Below, in pieces: positions 1 to 6,524 of a DNA stretch of 13,311 bases. The stretch is from Caryophanales bacterium UBA970 (GTDB lineage: Bacteria; Bacillota_I; Bacilli_A; RFN20; CAG-826): positions 9,031 to 22,341 of the forward strand of contig DBCA01000055.1 of the NCBI GenBank assembly GCA_002292805.1, in the 5' to 3' direction. The first letter of the stretch is position 1. The number at the start of each line of letters is the position of its first letter. The notes under the pieces were generated by a model, which was not told the DNA's origin, ran no database searches, and saw only the letters and a program-made list of their open reading frames with translations. The translations under genes were made by a program, and so were the position numbers.

Positions 1-274
1 TGGTACCATCATCGGCTTAGCCCCATGGTTAGCGATTGCTTTCTATATTGGCGTCAACCCTAATTTAGACGCAGTCCCAGTCTTCGTTTGGTTTATTCTT
101 GGCACTTACTTTGTTGCATTCAATACCTTCCCAATTAACATGCTCTTACAATACTTAGGTGTTGGAAAGTTTAAAGATTACCTCCACGGTGAACGAGGCT
201 ATATCGTCTTATCGTTGGTTGCAAAAACCCTCTTAACTTGGTTAGTCTTATTCGGCGCATTCCAACCTTCGTAA
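1..274 (+). CDS. Heliorhodopsin, C-terminal part (5' end outside window)
   Basis: This is the last ~90 codons of a membrane protein, read from base 2 to TAA at 272-274. It contains two hydrophobic segments (fragment residues ~3-45) and a final helix carrying S-L-V-A-K. The motifs NMLLQY..VGKFKDYL.GERGYIVLSLVAK match the helix 6 to helix 7 region of heliorhodopsins as I remember it. The lysine at codon 224-226 (fragment residue 75) would be the retinal Schiff-base lysine, and the serine four residues earlier matches the heliorhodopsin Ser-x-x-x-Lys pattern rather than the Asp-x-x-x-Lys of most type-1 rhodopsins. Heliorhodopsins are retinal proteins with inverted membrane orientation, mostly from monoderm microbes and mostly thought to sense or signal rather than pump. 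A terminator follows, so the gene ends its transcription unit. The 5' part and promoter are not visible. Assigned from memory of the family. Confidence 0.85.
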   Translation, partial: GTIIGLAPWLAIAFYIGVNPNLDAVPVFVWFILGTYFVAFNTFPINMLLQYLGVGKFKDYLHGERGYIVLSLVAKTLLTWLVLFGAFQPS

Positions 275-302
275 ACTTAATTCTCAACAATTAGAGTAAA
301 AT

Positions 303-330
303 AAAGCTAAGGGAGACCTTAGCTTTTTTT
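303..330 (+). terminator. Intrinsic terminator after heliorhodopsin gene
   Basis: A perfect 10-bp stem (303-312 AAAGCTAAGG with 317-326 CCTTAGCTTT) closes a GAGA tetraloop and is followed by a run of seven T (324-330). The run ends exactly where the ATG of the next gene begins at 331. The only purine-rich Shine-Dalgarno-like stretch for that gene (AGGGAGA, 310-316) lies in the stem and loop of this hairpin. Confidence 0.9.
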
Positions 331-1287
331 ATGAACAAAGCCAATCAACCAGAAATTTATCAAGGCTTTCAGCAAACCCAAGCTTACTTTGAGGGTTGGT
401 ATTTTAAACTTGTTTCTCCTGATCAAAAGATCTCCATCGCGTTAATCCCTGGTATTTCATTGGCGAAAAAAGACCCCCACGCCTTTGTTCAAGTGTTTGT
501 GGTTCATCACGGCGACAAGCCAACCTTAAAGAATCTTTATATACGCTATCGCGTCAACGAGTTCGTTCCTGCCAAGGATCGCTTCTATGTTGCGGTTGGG
601 ATGAATCAATTCTCCCTTCAACATATTCACTTGGACCTAAAACAAGATAACTTTCAATTAAAGGGTGACTTACAAATCATCAATCCTACCCCATTGAATC
701 AAGGTTTTTTAAATCCTTCCATCATGGGTCCGTTTGCGTATTTACCTAGAATGGAATGTTACCATGGCGTGATTTCTTTACTACATACCTTTAAGGGTAA
801 ACTAGAACTTAACGGCCAATCGATTGATTTTACAGGCGGCAAAGGGTACTTAGAAAAAGATTGGGGATCTTCCTTTCCATCAGCCTATGTATGGATGCAA
901 GGGAATCATTTTCCTGAACAAGATACATCCTTTTTCTTTTCTTATGCCAACATTCCTTACTTAGGATTACGGTTTCAAGGCTTAATTGCTCATTTATATT
1001 TACAAGGAATACATTATCGGTTTGCAACCTATAATGGCGGGCGTGTTGCTTCCGAATTGATTGGTACCAACCAAGTCGAGTACGTCCTTAAACGCGGTGC
1101 GTATCGCTTAAGAATTGTCGGATCGGTGGAAGATGTGGTTGCCTTGCCTTCGCCTAAATTTGGCAAAATGGATCACACGATCAAAGAAGGTTTATCCGGA
1201 CAAATCTTAATTTGGCTCATGAAAGGTAAGACCATTGTTTATCAAGGTCAAACAACCTTGGCAGGCATTGAGATCATGAAAAAATGA
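331..1287 (+). CDS. Tocopherol cyclase-like family protein
   Basis: A 318-residue protein with the marks of the tocopherol cyclase-like family (Pfam Tocopherol_cycl). There is an N-terminal YFEGWYFK block (19-26), a central GPFAYLPRMECYHG block (133-146) and a GGKGYLEKDWGSSFPSAYVW block (169-188). No signal peptide or membrane helix is evident. Plant and cyanobacterial members close the chromanol ring of tocopherol; the substrate of the bacillota-type homologues is unknown to me, so cyclase activity should not be assumed. The start at 331 is the only one available: an in-frame stop lies at 292-294, no start codon intervenes, and the family usually begins just before the N-P-x-x-F/Y-Q-G segment (here NQPEIYQG). 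There is no normal ribosome binding site, because a terminator abuts the ATG. It is first in a five-gene operon and overlaps the next gene by ATGA. Confidence 0.82.
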   Translation: MNKANQPEIYQGFQQTQAYFEGWYFKLVSPDQKISIALIPGISLAKKDPHAFVQVFVVHHGDKPTLKNLYIRYRVNEFVPAKDRFYVAVGMNQFSLQHIHLDLKQDNFQLKGDLQIINPTPLNQGFLNPSIMGPFAYLPRMECYHGVISLLHTFKGKLELNGQSIDFTGGKGYLEKDWGSSFPSAYVWMQGNHFPEQDTSFFFSYANIPYLGLRFQGLIAHLYLQGIHYRFATYNGGRVASELIGTNQVEYVLKRGAYRLRIVGSVEDVVALPSPKFGKMDHTIKEGLSGQILIWLMKGKTIVYQGQTTLAGIEIMKK

Positions 1288-2237
1288 AAAACACCTCGCG
1301 TTGGGTTAGGAAAATTAGCAACGGAATTTTACTAAGTCTATACACGATGATTGTTCTTGGTTTGGTCGTCTCAGGGCTAGCGGTTCAACGCATTGAGCAA
1401 AACTTTAAGTACGTGGGAACCACCTATGCTAAGTCGGTGGACGTTGAAGGCGTGCAGTATTTTTATCGAGAAGTTGGAGAAAACAATCCAGACACCATCT
1501 TGATGATTCATGGTTTTTTAGGATCAAGTTACGATTTCATTGACGTGATGAATACACTTAAAGACCGTTTTCATGTCATTGCCGTTGACTTGATTGGCTT
1601 TGGATTGTCAGAGAAACCCATTGAGTTTGATTATGCAAAACAAAACCAAGCAGAAGGATTAGTTAAGTTTTTAGACACACTAGGCATTGACGAAGTGACC
1701 ATCATGGCCCATTCCATGGGAGGGGAAGTTTCCATTCATCTTGCCCATGATTATCCTGATTATGTTAATGAAATGATTTTGATTGGTTCAGGTGGGTATG
1801 TTGAAGAAAGTCAAAATGGGTTAATGCCATCCAATATCCCGATGTTTGTGTATGACTATGTGGTTCGCAATTACTATATCCAACGAACCTTTTTCTTGAC
1901 CGCGTATGCCCAAGATGAAATTGATACCGGTCGAATCACCTATCATGATTTTGATGAGATGTATTATGTGAATAAAACCATTCCAGGCAACATTCTTCAA
2001 GCATTTACGCGGGACAATGATTCGGGATCGACCAATGCCAAATTAGCGTTAGTTCGCCAACCAACGTTGCTGATTTGGGGAGAGTATGATAGCTTTATTC
2101 CACTCGCCACGGGAATTAAATTACAACAAGCGATGTCAGATGTGGCACAATTGGTGGTGATACAGGATGCGGGACATTTACCATTCGATACTTACTTTGA
2201 GACGTTTATGATTCATGTGGAGGAATTTATAACATGA
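1284..2237 (+). CDS. Membrane-anchored alpha/beta hydrolase
   Basis: A 317-residue alpha/beta-hydrolase fold protein. An N-terminal membrane helix (about 14-34) after a basic start suggests a signal anchor with the catalytic domain outside. Visible motifs are the oxyanion HGFLG (76-80), the strand-turn DLIGFGLSE (102-110), the nucleophile elbow AHSMGG with Ser144, the acid Asp269 in WGEYD, and His298 in DAGHLPF. The triad is complete, so the enzyme is probably active. Family members include esterases, lipases, C-C hydrolases and haloperoxidase-like proteins, so the substrate cannot be told. Translation starts in an ATGA overlap with the preceding gene and it overlaps the next gene the same way, which suggests translational coupling. 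The position between a tocopherol-cyclase-like and a LURP-one protein hints at a lipid or isoprenoid ester substrate, which is inference only. Confidence 0.9.
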   Translation: MKNTSRWVRKISNGILLSLYTMIVLGLVVSGLAVQRIEQNFKYVGTTYAKSVDVEGVQYFYREVGENNPDTILMIHGFLGSSYDFIDVMNTLKDRFHVIAVDLIGFGLSEKPIEFDYAKQNQAEGLVKFLDTLGIDEVTIMAHSMGGEVSIHLAHDYPDYVNEMILIGSGGYVEESQNGLMPSNIPMFVYDYVVRNYYIQRTFFLTAYAQDEIDTGRITYHDFDEMYYVNKTIPGNILQAFTRDNDSGSTNAKLALVRQPTLLIWGEYDSFIPLATGIKLQQAMSDVAQLVVIQDAGHLPFDTYFETFMIHVEEFIT

Positions 2238-2788
2238 AATACGTTTATCTCAAACAGAAGGTCTTTGCCATACGCGATACATTTAAAGTATTTGATGAAC
2301 AACAAACCTTACTTTATGAGGCTAAAGGAAAAATTCTTACCCTCAACAGCCGCCGGGATTTGTTTCAAGCAGGAGGAACCACGCCAATCCTGACGATGAA
2401 ACAAAAGATCATCGCCTTTGCTCCTACCTATTTCCTGTTTGACAAAAATGATCAACAAATTGCAAAAATGGCCCAACAATTATTGACACTTTTTGGGACG
2501 AAGTTTCATTTTATTTACCAAGGGAAGAAGTATGAACTCAGTGGTGATTTCTTTGGCTTCAACTTTATGATGAAAGATGACCAAGGGGTTGTTCTTCAAA
2601 TTCAAAAGAAGTTCTTAAGTTGGGGCGATACGTATCAGCTCGGGATTGAAGACAAGTTTGATGAAACGATTGCCGTCGGGATTGTCTTGATGATTGATGA
2701 CTTTATTGATGACGCAAGAAGAAATGCTGCCGCATCCGCTGGGGTTGCTAGTCAATCTGGTGGATCAAACCGAGGAGGTAGACGATGA
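2234..2788 (+). CDS. LURP-one-related (Tubby-like fold) protein
   Basis: A 184-residue protein whose alternating beta-strand pattern matches the LURP-one-related family (LOR, PF04525; YxjI-like). It starts MKYVYLKQKVFAIRDTFKVFD with the repeated 'phenotype in cold storage' strands, then FLFDKNDQQIAKMAQ (67-81), and ends with FLSWGDTYQLGIED (127-140) and a hydrophobic helix (about 144-160). The family shares its fold with Tubby and phospholipid scramblases and is thought to bind membrane lipid, but bacterial functions are unclear. The last 23 residues (162-184) form a low-complexity Ala/Ser/Gly/Arg tail that looks disordered and basic, possibly for contact with acidic lipid or nucleic acid. 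The gene has ATGA overlaps on both sides. The end of its coding sequence supplies the strong GAGGAGG ribosome binding site (2772-2778) for the next gene. Confidence 0.8.
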   Translation: MKYVYLKQKVFAIRDTFKVFDEQQTLLYEAKGKILTLNSRRDLFQAGGTTPILTMKQKIIAFAPTYFLFDKNDQQIAKMAQQLLTLFGTKFHFIYQGKKYELSGDFFGFNFMMKDDQGVVLQIQKKFLSWGDTYQLGIEDKFDETIAVGIVLMIDDFIDDARRNAAASAGVASQSGGSNRGGRR

Positions 2789-4590
2789 AAGCATTATTGA
2801 ATCGATTATGGTTGGCGATTGCCAATCCATTGAAGAAAAGTTTTAAACGGTTTCCAGAAGCGTTGATTGTTTCATTCCTGTTAGGAACCTTGATGGTGTT
2901 CAATAACGAATTGGCTGTCTTCATTGGTAATCAGCCCGTGATTGATACGGGACTGATTGAGATAAGCATGATTTTAAATGATTTAAATCAATCCTTATTT
3001 ATTGTCTTACCATTGATGATTTCCCTTTCTTTAATGATTGAACGATTTCCAATCTTTAAGAACTATCGTCTTGCCCTGATCATCACCATGGTGGTGATGG
3101 GTGGATTGTACTTCACCTTTTTAAGACTTGAAAACTCGTTTGTTGTTGAATTCAATAGGTTTTCTAATCTCGTCTTTGCATTCTATGGGTTGGTTATCTT
3201 TCTTCCTTACCTCATGGATCGCCAAGACATCGGTGTTGGCATTATCTTATTTTTCACCAAACTTTTTACCTCTATATTTTATTCCTTCGTTTTATACATT
3301 GGGATTTTCATCATCATCCTCACCACCAATATTCTTTTTGGACTCTCGATTAATTTGATAGTCTATGTCAACATTCTCATTTTGATTGCTTCTTTTATTT
3401 TCTTGCCAACCTTACTCGACAGTTATCCTAAAAAGAATGATGTTGCCACCGTTGAGAAGGATTACCACATGGTTTGGCAACGTGTCTTTACCTTGGTCAT
3501 TGCCCCCGTGATTTCCGTTTTCTCCTTTCTCATCATTCTTTATTTATTCACAGGCATCATCAACTCAAGTGGCTTTGAACCAGAAGTGTATACCTTTTCT
3601 TCGCTCGTCATCGCTTTTGTCGGGATCTCAAGTCAAATTGCCTTGGCACCTTTTACTAAGACCAATCGACTCGCAAACTTATTTGTTAAATACTTTCACT
3701 TTGTCTTGATTGTGGTGATGGTCGGTTATTATATTCAACAATTGATTTCGATTTCAACCACAGGGATTACGTTAAACACAACCATTCGCTTAATCTTAGG
3801 CGTATGGCCATTGGTCTATGCTTTCTTTGTGATTCGCAAGAGCTCAGTGGCGATTCACCGGGGATTGTTATCACTCACCGGTGCCTTCTTATTCATTGCT
3901 GCGTTTCCTGGGTTGAATGCGGTGAGTTTAACGAGCATGATGTTGAACGCGCAATTGGAACAAACACTGCAAAGAGAATCGATGATTTCTGAAGACGGCG
4001 AGATTATTCGAAAACCTATCTTAGAACAAGACACCTATAACTACTTATGGGCAACGCTCAGCGAAATGGAAAGTTTAGGGTTGCATCGCTTTCCTATTCT
4101 TCCAGATGGCTATGAACATCCAGGAGATTTTGAAGCAACCTTTGGCGATCGAGAAGGTGATCCTGTCGATCCCAATGATGAATCGTTATTTTATTCACTA
4201 AACTTATCGATTCTTGACTTAAGTGAGTTCAGTTATGAGTCGTTCGTCTATGTTAGTTCCCTAGGTGAATTATCAGAAATCCCATTTATCGGCACAGATA
4301 TATCTTTGGAATTTCAATATAACTTTGATGACCATGTGTACCCACTAACAGTCACCCGAGAAGGAATTTCTGAAACCCTAGATCTTTATGAAGATGTCGG
4401 CCTTGTTCTTAAACAACGCCATACCGAAGATACGTTTGAAACCACCAACCCAGAGGATTTATTGGTGCAAATCACCTTTGATACCTTTGTTCTAGATATA
4501 TGGGTGAATGCATTAATCTCTACAAATTTTTCTGAATATAAGAGTTTTTCCATGACTTTCTACTTGGGCCTAAGCAGCATCAATGGTTAA
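2785..4590 (+). CDS. DUF4153-like polytopic membrane protein
   Basis: A 601-residue protein. The first ~380 residues hold about ten to eleven hydrophobic helices (roughly 27-47, 71-86, 96-112, 127-143, 150-180, 187-211, 235-258, 268-288, 303-320, 333-350, 358-378). The C-terminal ~210 residues are soluble, acidic and predicted beta-rich. This layout and the start (short amphipathic N-terminus, then KRFPEALIVSFLLG) resemble DUF4153 proteins, a bacterial membrane family of unknown function. Family assignment is from general resemblance and is less secure than for the neighbours. The start is fixed by GAGGAGG at 2772-2778, 6 nt before ATG, and by the ATGA overlap with the LURP-one gene. The unusually strong site suggests this protein is made in greater amount than the upstream coupled genes. 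It overlaps the following gene by 8 bp. Confidence 0.7.
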   Translation: MKALLNRLWLAIANPLKKSFKRFPEALIVSFLLGTLMVFNNELAVFIGNQPVIDTGLIEISMILNDLNQSLFIVLPLMISLSLMIERFPIFKNYRLALIITMVVMGGLYFTFLRLENSFVVEFNRFSNLVFAFYGLVIFLPYLMDRQDIGVGIILFFTKLFTSIFYSFVLYIGIFIIILTTNILFGLSINLIVYVNILILIASFIFLPTLLDSYPKKNDVATVEKDYHMVWQRVFTLVIAPVISVFSFLIILYLFTGIINSSGFEPEVYTFSSLVIAFVGISSQIALAPFTKTNRLANLFVKYFHFVLIVVMVGYYIQQLISISTTGITLNTTIRLILGVWPLVYAFFVIRKSSVAIHRGLLSLTGAFLFIAAFPGLNAVSLTSMMLNAQLEQTLQRESMISEDGEIIRKPILEQDTYNYLWATLSEMESLGLHRFPILPDGYEHPGDFEATFGDREGDPVDPNDESLFYSLNLSILDLSEFSYESFVYVSSLGELSEIPFIGTDISLEFQYNFDDHVYPLTVTREGISETLDLYEDVGLVLKQRHTEDTFETTNPEDLLVQITFDTFVLDIWVNALISTNFSEYKSFSMTFYLGLSSING

Positions 4591-5581
4591 AGCATTCTCC
4601 CCGATTGCTTGGGGAAAACTTCAATTAAAGAATCGCATCGTCATGGCGCCGATGTGTATGTATAGTGCGGATGAACATGGGTTTGTTTTACCGTTTCATT
4701 TTGCACACTATACTGCCCGCGCTTATGGTGGGGTGGCGATGGTCATCACCGAAGCAACGTCGGTAGAAGCTCGGGGAAGAATTTCTACACAAGACCTAGG
4801 CATTTATGATGATCGTCATGTGGTCGGATTAAAAAAATTAGTGGATGAGGTTCATGTTGCCGGGAGTCTTATTGCCATTCAATTGGCCCATGCTGGAAGA
4901 AAGTGTGGGGTTAAAACTCACACATCAATCGCCCCAAGTGCGGTGCCATTTTCTCAAGATTATACAGTTCCTACTGCGATGACCATCGCTGATATTCAAG
5001 AAGTTACTCACGCATTTCGTGAAGGCGCAAGGCGGGCCCAAATTGCAGGATTTGACGGGGTTGAAATCCATGGTGCCCATGGCTATTTAATCAATCAATT
5101 TTTATCTCCATTATCGAATCTTCGTCAGGATCCATATGGTGGGAGTTTAGAGAAACGTGTCAGATTTTTAAAAGAGATTATCCAATCTGTTCGTCAAGTG
5201 TTTAAAGGCGAAGTGTGGGTTCGCTTATCTGCAGATGAATATGCAGATGGTGGTCACCATCTGCAAGACACGATTGCCTTGCTTCAAATGATGAAGCCAC
5301 TGATTGCAGGGGTTAACGTCAGTAGTGGCGGGGTCGTTCCCTTTCCGATCAAACCTAGTCCTGGGTATCAATTACCTTTATCGCGCGGGATTAAGGATGC
5401 CGGTATTCCTACCATCGGCGGAGGGTTGATCACCACGATGGAAGCGATTGAAGAAGCATTAGACAAAGACGCGACCCTCGTGTATTTAGGTCGGCCGTTA
5501 TTACTCAATCCTTATTTTGTCTTACAAGAAATTAAAAAACATGCGCCTGAACGCATGTTAAAAGCTTACCAACGAGGATAA
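4583..5581 (+). CDS. namA: NADPH dehydrogenase / ene-reductase, YqjM (NamA) type old yellow enzyme
   Basis: A 332-residue FMN-dependent old yellow enzyme, about the length of Bacillus YqjM. It reduces activated C=C bonds of enones, quinones and similar electrophiles with NADPH, in the cytoplasm. Visible features are LKNRIVMAPMCMYS with the YqjM-type redox cysteine Cys25 and Tyr27, QLAHAGRK (100-107), the substrate-binding pair His163 and His166 with Tyr168 in EIHGAHGYLI, FLSPLSNLR with YGGS downstream, Arg214, and LGRPLLLNPYF near the end. The terminal Y-Q-R-G keeps the arginine that in YqjM-type enzymes reaches into the neighbouring subunit's active site. This supports the thermophilic-like (YqjM) subclass and an oligomer. 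It is last in the five-gene operon, overlapping DUF4153 by 8 bp. Its final codons are part of a terminator stem, and the - strand terminator also lies inside its 3' end. Confidence 0.95.
   Translation: MVKAFSPIAWGKLQLKNRIVMAPMCMYSADEHGFVLPFHFAHYTARAYGGVAMVITEATSVEARGRISTQDLGIYDDRHVVGLKKLVDEVHVAGSLIAIQLAHAGRKCGVKTHTSIAPSAVPFSQDYTVPTAMTIADIQEVTHAFREGARRAQIAGFDGVEIHGAHGYLINQFLSPLSNLRQDPYGGSLEKRVRFLKEIIQSVRQVFKGEVWVRLSADEYADGGHHLQDTIALLQMMKPLIAGVNVSSGGVVPFPIKPSPGYQLPLSRGIKDAGIPTIGGGLITTMEAIEEALDKDATLVYLGRPLLLNPYFVLQEIKKHAPERMLKAYQRG
5534..5559 (-). terminator. Intrinsic terminator of the ABC operon, inside the ene-reductase gene
   Basis: On the - strand an 8-bp perfect stem (AACATGCG / CGCATGTT, 5552-5559 with 5538-5545) and a 6-nt loop are followed by six T (complement of A 5534-5539). 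It lies 24 bp past the stop of the 40-residue ORF and within the coding sequence of the convergent ene-reductase gene. Confidence 0.75.
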
Positions 5582-5599
5582 ATTAATCCTCGTTTTTTT
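5571..5599 (+). terminator. Intrinsic terminator of the five-gene operon
   Basis: A 9-bp perfect stem (5571-5579 AACGAGGAT with 5586-5594 ATCCTCGTT) and 6-nt loop are followed by seven T (5593-5599). The ene-reductase stop codon (5579-5581) is at the top of the stem. The stop of the convergent 40-residue ORF (5583-5585) is in the loop. On the - strand the hairpin lacks a good T run, so it is mainly a + strand terminator. Confidence 0.9.
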
Positions 5600-5705
5600 C
5601 AGATTGTTTTGGTTTCTTTTTCGTCATTGAATTCCAAACCTTTAGTTTGAGATATCCAATCACTGCAACCGCAACGGCAATCAAGACCCAACCCCACCAT
5701 GGCAT
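5583..5705 (-). CDS. Small single-span membrane protein (40 residues)
   Basis: A 40-residue ORF not similar to anything I recognise. It begins MPWWGWVLIAVAVAVIGYLK: a tryptophan-rich N-terminus and one membrane helix (about 3-19). A strongly charged tail follows, rich in Lys and then acidic (MTKKKPKQSEKNED). The positive residues after the helix predict N-out/C-in topology. Support for it being real is a strong AAAGGAG (5716-5722) 10 nt before the ATG, a start just 3 nt after the upstream permease stop codon, a hydrophobic-then-charged composition unlike a chance frame, and a terminator just after it. It is the last gene of the TetR/ABC operon and may be an accessory or regulatory subunit of that exporter, by context only. 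Confidence 0.75.
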   Translation of the reverse strand: MPWWGWVLIAVAVAVIGYLKLKVWNSMTKKKPKQSEKNED

Positions 5706-5708
5706 GAT

Positions 5709-6524
5709 TTAACTGCTCCTTTCTGCGTTGACACGCTTGATAAAGAATCGTAAGGAAATACCGGCAAGGACAATCATGTAAAGACTACCAATCAATAAAT
5801 ACATCCCATACCCAAGATCATTACTTCCTTGGGTATCGAACGCAAGATTAAAAAACCCTTTGACTGCCCAGAAGTTTGGGGCAATCCCGAGAATAAACTG
5901 TTTCCAATCACCAAAGGTTTCTAAAAGAATGAGCATCGGGACCATAAATAAAATACCGCCAGTTTTCATCAAGGCGAATCCTTCGATTTTATTTTTGGCG
6001 ATTGCTGCCATCAATGCCCCCGCGGTTGGGGTTAGTAAACTCGATACTAAAGAAAAGAGAATGATATCGAGGTTGGCAATGCTGTTGATGCCAAAAGCAA
6101 CCTCACCATATTGGACGCTAAATGTGTCTCCGAAAAAATATTTCAAACCAAATAGCATCACCAAATTACCGATAAAGCCAATGATAAATGCATAAGTTGT
6201 TTTGAACAAGGTATAACCGGTGACGGTAATCGGTGAGACGGCAATCGCTTTAATAGTTTGTTCATCTTTGTTTTCTAATAAAGAAAAACCTAGAAGGGTT
6301 CCGGATATAAATCCACCAATCGCGAGGATTAACACAAACAGCACCATTAAACTTAACGCATACTCGCTGCCTTGGGTATCAATCCCAGCCCGAACCAGGA
6401 TGCTAGGAATTAACCAGCCGACAAAGCCCAACATAAATATAGGATAAATAAACATGAACAAATTCATTGGGTCACGTAATAACGTCTTAAATTCATAACT
6501 TAGAAGTTGAAAATACTTTTTCAT
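5709..6524 (-). CDS. ABC-2 type exporter permease (second permease)
   Basis: A 271-residue integral membrane protein with six predicted helices (about 21-40, 56-82, 106-130, 150-175, 187-205, 240-262). The short amphipathic N-terminus (EFKTLLRDPMNLFMFIYP) is typical of ABC-2 permeases. The loop LLENKDEQTIKAIAVSP (82-98), after helix 2, is the conserved segment these permeases use as coupling surface to the ATPase. The neighbouring permease has the matching YEKQEGTMKAVLVSP, so the two are diverged paralogues that likely form a heterodimer. Its start overlaps the preceding permease gene by ATGA, with a GAAAGGAAG purine stretch about 10 nt upstream. The organisation of one ATPase plus two half-size permeases resembles the fluoroquinolone/antibiotic export systems of the Rv2686c-Rv2688c kind; the substrate here is unknown. 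Confidence 0.88.
   Translation of the reverse strand: MKKYFQLLSYEFKTLLRDPMNLFMFIYPIFMLGFVGWLIPSILVRAGIDTQGSEYALSLMVLFVLILAIGGFISGTLLGFSLLENKDEQTIKAIAVSPITVTGYTLFKTTYAFIIGFIGNLVMLFGLKYFFGDTFSVQYGEVAFGINSIANLDIILFSLVSSLLTPTAGALMAAIAKNKIEGFALMKTGGILFMVPMLILLETFGDWKQFILGIAPNFWAVKGFFNLAFDTQGSNDLGYGMYLLIGSLYMIVLAGISLRFFIKRVNAERSS
5716..5722 (-). promoter_or_regulatory. Strong ribosome binding site for the 40-residue ORF
   Basis: AAAGGAG on the - strand lies inside the last codons of the upstream permease gene, 10 nt before the ATG at 5705. It is the main evidence that the small ORF is translated. Confidence 0.75.

Noticed and set aside
297..302. TAAAAT as a -10 for the tocopherol-cyclase-like gene
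   Set aside because: There is no acceptable -35 at 16-18 nt, and any transcript would begin at the terminator hairpin; not called as a promoter.
830..1027. Antisense ORF within the tocopherol-cyclase-like gene
   Set aside because: No ribosome binding site, no recognisable domain, fully inside a well-supported gene. The same reasoning applies to the other antisense or out-of-frame ORFs at 3128-3358, 3804-3992, 5860-6195, 6220-6447, 7424-7636, 9541-9723, 10101-10307, 10418-10696, 10498-10719 and 11354-11542.
1284..2788. Mycoplasma-type code (TGA = Trp)
   Set aside because: TGA ends the first three operon genes at the expected family lengths in ATGA overlaps, and no gene needs TGA read as Trp.
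3067..3101. CATCACC...GGTGATG inverted repeat in the DUF4153 gene
   Set aside because: Short arms made by common Ile/Val/Met codons in a membrane helix, with no T run or conserved context visible.
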